Part shown: positions 8,732 through 16,879 of the stretch, in pieces
Layout: each line of letters opens with the position of its first letter
Numbering within the stretch: position 1 is the stretch's first letter
From: Methylobacterium sp. DB0501
GTDB lineage: Bacteria > Pseudomonadota > Alphaproteobacteria > Rhizobiales > Beijerinckiaceae
Direction: 5' to 3'
Assembly (NCBI RefSeq): GCF_011043735.1
Contig: NZ_JAAKGV010000006.1
Span: forward strand, 1-64,000
DNA: 64,000 nucleotides
The notes under the pieces: generated by a model
Databases searched by the model: none
Seen by the model: the letters and a program-made list of their open reading frames with translations, nothing else
Told to the model about the DNA's origin: nothing
Made by a program: the position numbers and the translations under genes

Positions 8732-8888
8732 GGGCTCAGGACAATCCCGGGGCGATTCCAGGACCGGGCCGCAGGCCTCGCCTGTCCGCCTGAGCGCCGC
8801 TACATCACGTCGATCAACCCGATTGATCGGCCCGCGACCGGCGGCTCCGCGCCCCCGGATCGCAAGGGTGAGACGGACACGATCCTGG

Positions 8889-9125
8889 ATGCCAGGCACG
8901 CCGTTGCGACCCATTCTGCAGCGTTTCGCGTTCGACTGCGTCGAGACGACGGTCGCAAGCCGCGCGGCCGTGCGTCGGCCTGAATTCCGATCCCTGGGAT
9001 TGACGGATGCCGCGCTCCTCGAGGTGCAGGACGATGACTCCCTCCTGCTCACCGACGACCTCTACGTGGCGAGTGTGAGCGCCGGCCGTCGGGCGATCGA
9101 TTTCTCCCACTTGCGCGTCGCTTGA
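8889..9125 (+). pseudogene. Remnant of a PIN-like nuclease-fold protein
   Basis: Only the C-terminal part is recognisable: AVRRPEFRSLGLTDAALLEV, then LLLTDDLYVASVSAGRRAIDFSHLR. This matches the closing acidic motifs (GLTDAA, TDDL) and the NFNHLR-like end of a stand-alone PIN-like family. The N-terminal half with the first catalytic Asp is missing; upstream residues are arginine- and proline-rich and do not belong. It is therefore read as a decayed gene. Nothing else is evident in 8732-9153. Confidence 0.45.
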
Positions 9126-9153
9126 CACCCCCCGACCTCCGCCCCCTTCCCGC

Positions 9154-9184
9154 TTGACGAAAAACTGGCATATGCCACTAACTA
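9154..9184 (+). promoter_or_regulatory. Putative promoter with 12-bp palindrome TGGCATATGCCA upstream of the MATE gene
   Basis: A TTGACG hexamer (9154-9159) is followed by the perfect palindrome TGGCATATGCCA (9166-9177) and a weak TAACTA at 9179-9184, about 50 bp upstream of the MATE start. The position of the palindrome suits a repressor site such as a TetR or MarR operator. No regulator gene is adjacent on this side. Confidence 0.45.
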
Positions 9185-9235
9185 GCCGGCGCCGGAATCG
9201 CCGGCCGTCACGACCGACACGAGGAGCGCCGCCCG

Positions 9236-10621
9236 ATGGATGCGCGCACCCACCGCCTGCTCCACGCCCCGATCGGGCCGACCCTGCTGCGGCTCGCGGC
9301 ACCCAACGTCGTCGTGATGCTGGTCCAGGCCCTGGTCGGGCTGATCGAGACCGCCTTCGTCGCCGGGCTCGGCACCGACGCGCTCGCCGGCATGGCGCTG
9401 GTCTTCCCCGTCCTGATGCTGGTGCAGATGATCTCCGCCGGCGCCATGGGCGGCGGGATCCTGTCGGCGGTGGCGCGCACCCTGGGCGCCGGGCGGCGGC
9501 GTGAGGCCGACGCCCTGCCGTGGTACGCCGCCGCCATCGGGCTCGTGCTGGGCCTCCTCACCACCGCGCTCGACCTCGCCTTCGGGCCGCTGCTCTACCG
9601 GGCGATGGGCGGCGAGGGCGCCTCGCTGACGGCCGCCACCACCTATGGCGGCGTGGTCTTTTCCGGCGCGGTGCTGATCTGGCTGTTCAACGCGCTCGCC
9701 GCGGTGATTCGGGGCACCGGCAACATGGCCCTGCCGGCGATCGTCATCAGCGCCGGAGCCGCCGTGCTGGTGCCGCTCTCGCCGGCTCTCATCTACGGGG
9801 TCGGGCCGGTTCCGGGCCTCGGCATCGTCGGGGGCGGGGTCGCGGTTCTGGCCTACTACGCCGCCGGCTCCCTGGTCTTCGTCCACCACCTCTGGGCGGG
9901 GCGCGGCCTGCTGCGGCCCGGCCCCCGCCCGCCGCGCCTCGCCTGGGCGCCGCTGCGCGACATCCTGCGGATCGGCGCCGTCTCGTCGATCGTCAGCGCC
10001 ACCACCAACGTGACGATCGCCGCCGCCACCGCCTTCGCGGGCGCCGCCGGCCCGGCCGCGGTCGCCGGCTACGGCACCGGTGCGCGGCTCGAATATCTGC
10101 TGGTGCCTCTCGTCTTCGGCCTCGGGGCGCCGATCGGCGCGATGGTCGGCACCTGCATCGGCGCCGGCGACCGGGCCCGCGCCCTGCGGGTCGCCTGGAC
10201 CGGGGCGGCGATCGCCGGCGGGCTCACGGAGGCGATCGGGCTCGCCGCCGCCCTGTGGCCGCTGCCGTTCCTGGAGCTGTTCGGCCACGACCCGCAGATG
10301 CTCGCGACCGGCGCCCGCTACCTCCACCTCGTCGGACCGTTCTACGGCTTCGCCGGGGTCGGGCTCGCGCTCTACTTCGCGTCACAAGGGGCGGGCCGGG
10401 TCGGCTGGCCGCTGGTGGCGGGACTGTCGCGCATGGCCGTGTCGATCGGCGGCGGGCTGCTCGCGCTCCGCCTCGGCTTCGGGCTCGACGGGGTGTTCCT
10501 GGCGCTCGGCCTCGGGCTCGCCGCACTCGGGCTCATCAATGCCGGCGCGGTCGCCGCCGGGGCATGGTTTCGCGGCGAGCGGGCGGCGTTGCCCGGCCTC
10601 GTCGCGGCGGGAGGGGAGTGA
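9236..10621 (+). CDS. MATE family efflux transporter
   Basis: A 461-residue inner-membrane protein with about 12 hydrophobic helices in two homologous halves. The first half opens with PIGPTLLRLAAPNVVVMLVQALVG and AFVAGLGTDALAGMAL, the second with ILRIGAVSSIVSATTNVTIA, both typical of MATE transporters that export cationic drugs or metabolites by Na+ or H+ antiport. A GAGGAG site precedes ATG 9236. Its stop is 2 bp before the MaoC start, so the two genes are almost certainly co-transcribed. Confidence 0.9.
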   Translation: MDARTHRLLHAPIGPTLLRLAAPNVVVMLVQALVGLIETAFVAGLGTDALAGMALVFPVLMLVQMISAGAMGGGILSAVARTLGAGRRREADALPWYAAAIGLVLGLLTTALDLAFGPLLYRAMGGEGASLTAATTYGGVVFSGAVLIWLFNALAAVIRGTGNMALPAIVISAGAAVLVPLSPALIYGVGPVPGLGIVGGGVAVLAYYAAGSLVFVHHLWAGRGLLRPGPRPPRLAWAPLRDILRIGAVSSIVSATTNVTIAAATAFAGAAGPAAVAGYGTGARLEYLLVPLVFGLGAPIGAMVGTCIGAGDRARALRVAWTGAAIAGGLTEAIGLAAALWPLPFLELFGHDPQMLATGARYLHLVGPFYGFAGVGLALYFASQGAGRVGWPLVAGLSRMAVSIGGGLLALRLGFGLDGVFLALGLGLAALGLINAGAVAAGAWFRGERAALPGLVAAGGE

Positions 10622-10623
10622 CG

Positions 10624-11079
10624 ATGACGCGGGAGCTCTATCTCGACGATCTGGCGCCGGGCCAGGTCTACCGCTCGGGACAAGCGACGGTGAGCGAGGC
10701 CGACATCGTCGACTTCGCGAAACGCTTCGATCCGCAGCCCTTCCACCTCGATGCCGGGGCGGCCAAGGGCACGTTCTTCGGCGGCCTGGCGGCGAGCGGC
10801 TGGCATACCGCTTCCCTCACCATGCGGCTCCTCGTCGACAGCGAGCTGCGGCTTCACGGCGGCATCATCGGGGCCGGCATGGACGAGTTGCGCTGGCCCA
10901 GGCCCCTGCGCCCCGGCGATACGATCCGGCTCGAGAGCGAGGTGATCGAGGTGCGCCCGTCGCGCTCGCGGCCTAGCCAGGGGCTCGCCAAGGTGCGCAC
11001 GACAACACTCAACCAGGACGGCGAGCCGGTGCAGGTGCTGGTGGCGAACTTGCTGGTGGTGAGGCGGCCGGAGGGGTGA
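10624..11079 (+). CDS. MaoC-like dehydratase / hot-dog fold protein
   Basis: A 151-residue hot-dog fold protein. The hydratase motif is present as VSEADIVDFAKRFDPQPFHLD, with the Asp-x4-His pair (D and H of FDPQPFH) expected to activate water, followed by FGGLAASGWHTASL. Family members hydrate enoyl-CoA thioesters. It follows the MATE gene by 2 bp. The functional link to a drug exporter is unclear; the substrate cannot be told. Confidence 0.85.
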   Translation: MTRELYLDDLAPGQVYRSGQATVSEADIVDFAKRFDPQPFHLDAGAAKGTFFGGLAASGWHTASLTMRLLVDSELRLHGGIIGAGMDELRWPRPLRPGDTIRLESEVIEVRPSRSRPSQGLAKVRTTTLNQDGEPVQVLVANLLVVRRPEG

Positions 11080-11183
11080 GGGGAGACGACGTAATCGCTT
11101 CTCTCGACAGGATTGCCAAAGCATTTTCCGACGAAGTGGATACCGGTTCGTCTCAGAAAATGCGGCAAAGCTCGAGCCGCGGC

Positions 11184-11319
11184 GTCATTCCGGGGCCGCG
11201 CAGCGGAACCCCGAATCCAGAACCGCGAGTGGTCCCGGAACAGGCTCGCAGCGTTCCGCATCATCCTGGATGACCTGCGGTTCTGGATCCCGGGCTCCGC
11301 TACGCGGCCCCGGGATGAC
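11184..11319. repeat. Inverted pair of REP-like palindromes (BIME-like element)
   Basis: A 43-base unit at 11184-11226 and its near-identical inverted copy at 11277-11319 (about 38 of 43 bases complementary) flank about 50 bp. Each unit also folds on itself around the core ggccgcgcagcgg or its ccgctacgcggcc counterpart. It fills the gap between the convergent MaoC and acetyltransferase genes and may act as a bidirectional mRNA end. Related cores occur at 43042-43082 and 53244-53297. Confidence 0.85.
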
Positions 11320-11375
11320 CCTGTGAGAGGGAAACGTCGGCGGCAGGTGTCAGTCTACCGGCTTCGGAGGAATCC

Positions 11376-11930
11376 TCACATCGCCGCCCTGAGCCGCGCC
11401 GGATTCCCCACCGCGACGCCGCCCGCCGGCACGTCCCGGGTCACGACACTGCCGGCCCCGATGATCGCGTCGTCGCCGATCGTCACCCCCGGCAGGATCG
11501 TCGCCCCGCCGCCGATCCAGACATTCGCCCCGATCGCGATCGGGCGGCCGAATTCGAGCATCTGCCGGCGCCGGCCCGGATCGCGCGGGTGGTCGGCGGT
11601 GAGGATCTGCACGCCCGGCCCGATCTGCGTCATGTCGCCGATCGTCACCTGGACCACGTCGAGGATGCAGCAGTTGAAGTTGAGGAAGACGCCGCGGCCG
11701 AGGCTGATGTTGTAGCCGTAATCGCAGAAGAAGGGCGGGCGGATGGTGCAGCCCTCGCCGACGCGGGCGAAGGCCTCCGCCAGCAGCGCCTGCCGCTCCG
11801 GCTGGCCGAGCGTCTGGGTCGCGTTGTAGCGGTCCATCCACGCCGAGATGCGGCGGTTGTCGGCGATGAGCTCCGGGTCGTCGGCGATGTAGAGCTCGCC
11901 CGCGAGCATCCTCTGCTTCTGGCTCGTCAT
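11376..11930 (-). CDS. Sugar O-acetyltransferase of the maltose acetyltransferase / NodL type
   Basis: A 184-residue left-handed beta-helix enzyme. The N-terminus ([20 protein letters not shown]) is the Maa/NodL leader domain, and hexapeptide repeats run from about residue 70, with [19 protein letters not shown] and the catalytic-histidine segment LTADHPRDP. It transfers acetyl from acetyl-CoA to a sugar hydroxyl in the cytoplasm. It is divergent from the TetR gene with only 32 bp between the start codons, so the TetR protein probably controls it. ATG 11930 matches the usual family N-terminus. Confidence 0.9.
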   Translation of the reverse strand: MTSQKQRMLAGELYIADDPELIADNRRISAWMDRYNATQTLGQPERQALLAEAFARVGEGCTIRPPFFCDYGYNISLGRGVFLNFNCCILDVVQVTIGDMTQIGPGVQILTADHPRDPGRRRQMLEFGRPIAIGANVWIGGGATILPGVTIGDDAIIGAGSVVTRDVPAGGVAVGNPARLRAAM

Positions 11931-11962
11931 TCGTCCTCGCTGTCGGTTGGCGCTCGGCCGCG

Positions 11963-12580
11963 ATGCGTACATATGTACATATCGCCCCGAAGGCCACCCC
12001 GCCGGAAGACGCCCGCTTGCCCGCCGCCCCGCGCCGCCACGACCCCGACCGCCGCGCCCGCCTCGTCCGGGCCGCCCTCGACGTGATCGCCGAGCACGGC
12101 GTCGCCGGTACGACCCACCGGCGGATCGCCGCCGCCGCCGACGTGCCGCTCGGCTCGACGACCTACCATTTCGCGAGCCTCGACGACCTCCTGACCGAGG
12201 CCTTCACCCTGCTCGCCGACACCGTCGCGGCCCGCTTCGCCGCGCGGCTCGCCGCCGCCACGACCCGCGAGCAGGCCTGCGAGGCGGTGGTCGACCTCGT
12301 CGTCGACGACGCCTGGGCGACGCCCCGCACCCTGCTCCTGAGCTACGAGCTCTACGCCTACGCCGCCCGCGTGCCGGCCTTTCGCCGGGTGATGCAGGAC
12401 TGGATGGGCAAGAGCCGGACGGCCCTGGAGCGGCACTTCCCCCCCGAGACCGCCCGGGCCCTCGACGCGATGATCGAGGGGCTGTCGATCCACCGCTCCG
12501 TCGACCGGCAACCGGCCGGCCGCGACGAGGTGCGGGCGATCGTCGCCCGACTCGCCGGCAGCCCGCTCACGCTTCCTTGA
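11963..12580 (+). CDS. TetR family transcriptional regulator
   Basis: A 205-residue repressor-type protein. The HTH lies at residues about 34-75 ([43 protein letters not shown]), and the rest is the helical ligand domain. A perfect palindrome sits on its own first codons (11967-11978) in the short divergent space shared with the acetyltransferase, which suggests autoregulation and control of that gene. The N-terminal 20 residues before the HTH are unusually basic and proline-rich, so a start further downstream cannot be excluded, though no good ATG is available. Confidence 0.87.
   Translation: MRTYVHIAPKATPPEDARLPAAPRRHDPDRRARLVRAALDVIAEHGVAGTTHRRIAAAADVPLGSTTYHFASLDDLLTEAFTLLADTVAARFAARLAAATTREQACEAVVDLVVDDAWATPRTLLLSYELYAYAARVPAFRRVMQDWMGKSRTALERHFPPETARALDAMIEGLSIHRSVDRQPAGRDEVRAIVARLAGSPLTLP
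11967..11978. promoter_or_regulatory. Palindrome GTACATATGTAC, likely TetR operator
   Basis: A perfect 12-bp inverted repeat located at codons 2-6 of the TetR gene and about 40 bp upstream of the divergent acetyltransferase start. A repressor bound here would block both genes. Confidence 0.55.
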
Positions 12581-12642
12581 AAAGCCGGGAGCGGCCCCGC
12601 ATATCCGCCCGCGACGAATTGTTCCCACCGGAGAACCGACAC

Positions 12643-14523
12643 GTGAGCGAGACCCAAGCGACCGAGACCGGACCGACCGAGGCTGTGGAGCGGCACAGCT
12701 TCGGCGCCGAGGTCGGGCGCCTCCTGGACCTCGTGGTCCACGCCCTCTACTCCGAGCGCGAGATCTTCCTGCGCGAGCTGGTCGCCAACGCCGCCGACGC
12801 GGTCGACCGGCGCCGGTTCGGCGCCCTGACCGACTCGGCCCTGGCGCTGCCCGCCGACGCCAAGGTGCGGATCATCCCCGACAAGGCCGCCCGGACCCTG
12901 ACCCTGTCCGATCCCGGGATCGGCATGGGCAAGGACGAGCTGGCGCAGAATCTCGGCACCATCGCGCGCTCCGGCACGAGGGCCTTCAGCCAGTCGCTCG
13001 CCGACGCCAAGCCCGAGGAGCGCCCGAGCCTGATCGGCCAGTTCGGCGTCGGCTTCTACTCGGCCTTCATGGTCGCCGACCGGGTCGAGGTCACCTCGCG
13101 CAAGGCCGGCACCGACGAGGCCTGGACCTGGGCCTCGGAAGGGCAGGGGGAGTACACCCTGGCGCCGGCCACCCGCGCGGAGCCCGGCACCGACATCGTG
13201 CTCCACATGAAGGCCGATGCCGAGGAATACCTCGAGCCGATCCGCCTCGAGACCATCGTGCGCAAGTGGGCCGACCACATCACCGTGCCGGTGACCCTGG
13301 TGCGCGACGGCGAGGAGGTGCCCTCCACCAAGGGCACGGCGCTCTGGCGCAAGTCCAAGTCGGAGGTGAGCGAGGAGGAGTATACCGAGTTCTACCGCCA
13401 GGTCGCGCACGCCTTCGACAAGCCGTGGGCGACCCTGCACTGGCGGGCGGAAGGCCAGCTCGAATTCACCGCCCTGCTGTTCGTGCCCGGCATGAAGCCC
13501 TTCATGGCGGTCGAGGAGCAGCGCGAGAGCAAGGTGCGCCTGCACGTGCGGCGCATGTTCATCACCGACGAGGCCGGGCTGCTGCCGTCCTGGCTGCGCT
13601 TCGTCCAGGGGGTGGTCGACACCGAGGACCTGCCGCTTAACGTCTCGCGCGAGATGCTGCAGGCCACGCCGGTGCTCGCCCGCATCCGCCGCGCGGTGAT
13701 GGCCAAGGTCCTGTCCGAGCTGAAGACCCGCGCCAAGGACGCGGACGCTTACGCCACCTTCTGGCAGGCCTTCGGGCCGGTCCTGAAGGAGGGTCTGTGG
13801 GAGGATGCCGAGCACCGCCAGGACATCGCCGGCCTCCTGCGCTTCCGCTCCTCGACGCAGGAGGGCTGGACCTCGCTCGCCGACTACGTCGCGCGGATGA
13901 AGCCGAACCAGGAGGCGATCTACATCCTGGTCGGCGACGACACCGAGGCGCTGAAGCGCTCGGCCCAGATCGAGGGTTTTTCCGCCCGCGGCCTCGAGGT
14001 GCTGCTGCTCTCCGACCACGTCGACGCGTTCTGGCCCGAGCGCATGGACACGTTCGAGGGCAAGCCGATCCGCAGCATCACGCAGGGCGGCGACGACCTC
14101 TCGGCCTTCGAGCCCACCGTCAGTGAGGGCGACGCCCCGGCCGACCTCGCCGACCTGCTGCCGAAGCTGAAGGAGGCGCTGAAGGACGACGTCTCCGACG
14201 TGAAGGCGAGCCAGCGCCTCGTCGACAGCGCGGTCCTGCTCTCGGCCCCGGCCTTCGGGCCCGACCTGCAGATGCAGCGCCTCCTGCGCCGCGCCGGCCG
14301 CGGCGCCGGCGGCATGGGTGGCGGGATGGGCGGCCAGCCGGTGCTGGAGCTGAACCCGCGCCATCCGCTGATCCGCCGCATCGCCGAGCGCGCGGCCGCC
14401 GGCGAGGATGTCGGGGAGGCGGCCCAGACCCTCGTCGACCTCGCCCACGTCCAGGGCGGCGACCCGCCGCGCGACCCCGTCGCCTTCGCCCGCCGGGTCG
14501 CCGCCGCCCTGGCGCAGGGCTGA
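12643..14523 (+). CDS. htpG: Chaperone HtpG (Hsp90 family)
   Basis: A 626-residue ATP-dependent chaperone, normal length for HtpG. The GHKL ATP-binding motifs are visible: [20 protein letters not shown] (about residues 37-56), [16 protein letters not shown] and [17 protein letters not shown]. The usual DNGxGM is DPGIGM here. The middle domain contains [10 protein letters not shown]. Start is the GTG at 12643 preceded by GGAGA; no ATG fits. It follows the TetR gene by 62 bp but probably has its own promoter. Confidence 0.97.
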   Translation: MSETQATETGPTEAVERHSFGAEVGRLLDLVVHALYSEREIFLRELVANAADAVDRRRFGALTDSALALPADAKVRIIPDKAARTLTLSDPGIGMGKDELAQNLGTIARSGTRAFSQSLADAKPEERPSLIGQFGVGFYSAFMVADRVEVTSRKAGTDEAWTWASEGQGEYTLAPATRAEPGTDIVLHMKADAEEYLEPIRLETIVRKWADHITVPVTLVRDGEEVPSTKGTALWRKSKSEVSEEEYTEFYRQVAHAFDKPWATLHWRAEGQLEFTALLFVPGMKPFMAVEEQRESKVRLHVRRMFITDEAGLLPSWLRFVQGVVDTEDLPLNVSREMLQATPVLARIRRAVMAKVLSELKTRAKDADAYATFWQAFGPVLKEGLWEDAEHRQDIAGLLRFRSSTQEGWTSLADYVARMKPNQEAIYILVGDDTEALKRSAQIEGFSARGLEVLLLSDHVDAFWPERMDTFEGKPIRSITQGGDDLSAFEPTVSEGDAPADLADLLPKLKEALKDDVSDVKASQRLVDSAVLLSAPAFGPDLQMQRLLRRAGRGAGGMGGGMGGQPVLELNPRHPLIRRIAERAAAGEDVGEAAQTLVDLAHVQGGDPPRDPVAFARRVAAALAQG

Positions 14524-14829
14524 CCGACCCTCCGCCCCCGGCCGCGCGACGGACCGGGGGCGGCTCACGGACGGGGACTCGGCCGGCGCTGCCGTAAGGG
14601 CCCGGCCCGCCCCGGCAATCGACCGCCCGGCCGGCGCAAGCAGCGCATGCCCGTCCCGCCGGCCCGCAACAGGGAGAGGCCCCGGCGGATCGACGGGGCT
14701 GAAACGGCGCGACGTGCCCCACGCCCGCCCCCGTGCGCCCGCCGGCCCGCTTTACTGTCGCGCGGCAGACGCTAACTTCCCGCCCGGAACGACGAGGGCC
14801 CGCGCCGCGCCGCGGGGGAGGCCGGCACG
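14524..14829. other. Intergenic region downstream of htpG
   Basis: 306 bp of very GC-rich sequence with no recognisable gene, RNA or strong hairpin with T-run. It must carry the promoter of the Crp/Fnr gene. Confidence 0.5.
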
Positions 14830-15567
14830 ATGAATCCGCTGATCCGCAAGCTCGAACGGTTCACCCGCCTGAGCGACGCGGACAAGCGTCTCCTGCAGCA
14901 CGCCGCCACGGCCCGGATCATCAACTACGACACCCATCAGGACATCATCGCCGAGGGCGAGGAGCCGACCGACGTCAACCTGATCCTCGCCGGGTGGGTT
15001 TGCCGCTACAAGCAGCTCGCCGATGGCGGCCGCCAGATCATGTCGTTCCTGCTGCCGGGCGACCTGTGCGACCTCAACATCTTCCTCCTGCGCCGGATGG
15101 ACCACGCCCTCGGCACCCTCACGCCGGTGGTGGTCGCCAAGATCTCCCGCGACCTCCTCCAGGAGATGCTGAACGCCGACCCGCGCCTGACCCGGGCCCT
15201 GTGGTGGGAGGTCCTGGTCACGGCGGCGATCCACCGCGAATGGCTGGTCAATATCGGCCGGCGCACCGCGCTGGAGCGCGTCGCCCACCTGCTCTGCGAG
15301 GTGTATTTCCGCCAGCAGGCGGTCGGCCGGGCGAAGGACGGCCGCTGCGACCTGCCGATCACCCAGGTCGAGCTCGCCGACGCGCTCGGCCTCTCGGCGG
15401 TCCACGTCAACCGCACCTTGCGCGAATTGCGCATCTCCGGCCTCATCGACTGGCGCGACAAGACCCTGGCGATCCCGGACGTCGAGGGGCTGAGGCAGGT
15501 CGCCCGGTTCGATCCGGATTATCTGCATCTGGATTTCGAGGGCGAGCAGTTCGACGCGGCGTGCTGA
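14830..15567 (+). CDS. Crp/Fnr family transcriptional regulator
   Basis: A 245-residue regulator. The cyclic-nucleotide-binding-like beta-roll covers residues about 20-130 (HQDIIAEGEEPTDVNLILAGWVCRYK), followed by the dimer helix and an HTH (PITQVELADALGLSAVHVNRTLREL, about residues 176-200). There is no N-terminal cysteine cluster, so it is not an oxygen-sensing Fnr; the signal is unknown. Many Hyphomicrobiales carry numerous such paralogues. Confidence 0.9.
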   Translation: MNPLIRKLERFTRLSDADKRLLQHAATARIINYDTHQDIIAEGEEPTDVNLILAGWVCRYKQLADGGRQIMSFLLPGDLCDLNIFLLRRMDHALGTLTPVVVAKISRDLLQEMLNADPRLTRALWWEVLVTAAIHREWLVNIGRRTALERVAHLLCEVYFRQQAVGRAKDGRCDLPITQVELADALGLSAVHVNRTLRELRISGLIDWRDKTLAIPDVEGLRQVARFDPDYLHLDFEGEQFDAAC

Positions 15568-15847
15568 GGTCGGACGGCAAGCGGCTTGCGTTCGGGTGGA
15601 ACTGCCGGGCGCTTGGTCGCGGATCGTGCGCGGCGAGCCGTTGCGCCTCTTGTTCGTCCTTTGTTTCGTGTCAGGTCGGCGCGTGGACCCGGGTATGTCG
15701 GGCCCGCCACGAGCAGTCCCGACCGAGCCCGCTGCAGGCTCCGGGAGAGTCTGCTCGCGAGTCTTAACCTGCGAGTTACGATAGCGCTTCTGGAGCCGAC
15801 CTCTCTCAGGAACTACAATCGAAGGTTCCGATAGAGGAGGAAATCAG

Positions 15848-16621
15848 ATGCGTTTTTTTCAACGCCTTACCTTCTACGGGTGCCTCTTCGCCTCCATCGT
15901 CAGCTTTCCGAGTCTCTCCCGCGCCGAACGTCTAGTCCAGTCGGCCACCGAGAGGCGGACTTACCTGTTCGTCAAATCCGATGACGGAAAGATCAAGAAT
16001 TTGCTCCCAGCCGGCTGGAGCCCTGCCCAGAATGTCGGTCCGTTGAAGGATGCGAATTTCGTTATTGTGCTCATCGAAGGAGTGGCGGGAAGCGATGCCG
16101 AGGGGAAGTCGATCTTGTATCAAGGCAAGACCGTCGTTCTCGGCATTCCGGCAAAGAACGATAAGACCGGCGAGCCGGGCTTCATGGTCAGTGGCGGGTT
16201 CGTGTCGGATGCAAGCACCGCGCCCGGCGCCTACGGCCTGTACGCTCCGGCTTCGGTCACCATGGCAAAAACGTCCCGATCGGACGGCGACGCCGCGACG
16301 GCGGTGACCGAGCAGTGGCGGATCCGGTCCGAAAAGGGCGACAGGATCGATTTCGACGTCGGATACGACCGCGGTACCGGCAACTGGGCGCATGCCGAGC
16401 CGCACGTCTACTCCGCACTCCATCCGGAGTTCTACCGCATCTACAAGGTCGATCAGGTAACAGAGATCGTGCACACCACGGCCCAGGGCGGGAAGAAGGC
16501 CAAGGAAGTCAAGCTCAGCGCCGATGGACCGCAAATTTCTCGCTTCTTCGATGATAAATCACAACTTGTCGCCGTGATTTCATATCCCGCATATTATCGA
16601 AAGATATACTTGCCGGAATGA
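15848..16621 (+). CDS. Secreted protein of unknown function
   Basis: A 257-residue protein with a clear signal peptide (FFQRLTFYGCLFASIVSF, cleavage probably after SRA at residue 26). I do not recognise a domain. The mature part is mixed beta-rich with segments such as YLFVKSDDGKIKNLLPAGW and VDQVTEIVHTT. A GAGGAGGAAATC ribosome site precedes the ATG, which supports it as real. Codons such as AAA, TTT, ATT and TAT are much commoner than in neighbouring genes, suggesting later acquisition. Flanking stretches 15568-15847 and 16622-16879 hold no other gene that I can support. Confidence 0.7.
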   Translation: MRFFQRLTFYGCLFASIVSFPSLSRAERLVQSATERRTYLFVKSDDGKIKNLLPAGWSPAQNVGPLKDANFVIVLIEGVAGSDAEGKSILYQGKTVVLGIPAKNDKTGEPGFMVSGGFVSDASTAPGAYGLYAPASVTMAKTSRSDGDAATAVTEQWRIRSEKGDRIDFDVGYDRGTGNWAHAEPHVYSALHPEFYRIYKVDQVTEIVHTTAQGGKKAKEVKLSADGPQISRFFDDKSQLVAVISYPAYYRKIYLPE

Positions 16622-16879
16622 ATTTATCCTGCAGACGCCAAGTCATAATTGATAAAGGCAAGATGGCAGACGGAAATAGCCGGGGCGGCCCACGAGCAGA
16701 AGACAAGACGCTGACGGGGGTGACGCCGCTGCCGTCACCAACTTCAAGCCCCGCTCGCGAGAGTCCCTGGCGGTCCCGTCACCCGCCGCGAACTCTGGTC
16801 GGGCGCCGCGCGTCTCGAACCCCCGAGCCGATAAGCTCAGGTCGTGACGCGGCGCCCGAACGCGCCGGGTGTCGCTCCC

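Noticed and set aside
6275..9052. Very long minus-strand open frame (over 900 codons)
   Set aside because: No domain similarity and Arg/Gly/Glu/His-rich composition; it is a GC-rich shadow of the binding protein and AlgX-like genes.
14524..14829. Regulatory RNA downstream of htpG
   Set aside because: GC-rich but without a hairpin/T-run or a coherent structure.
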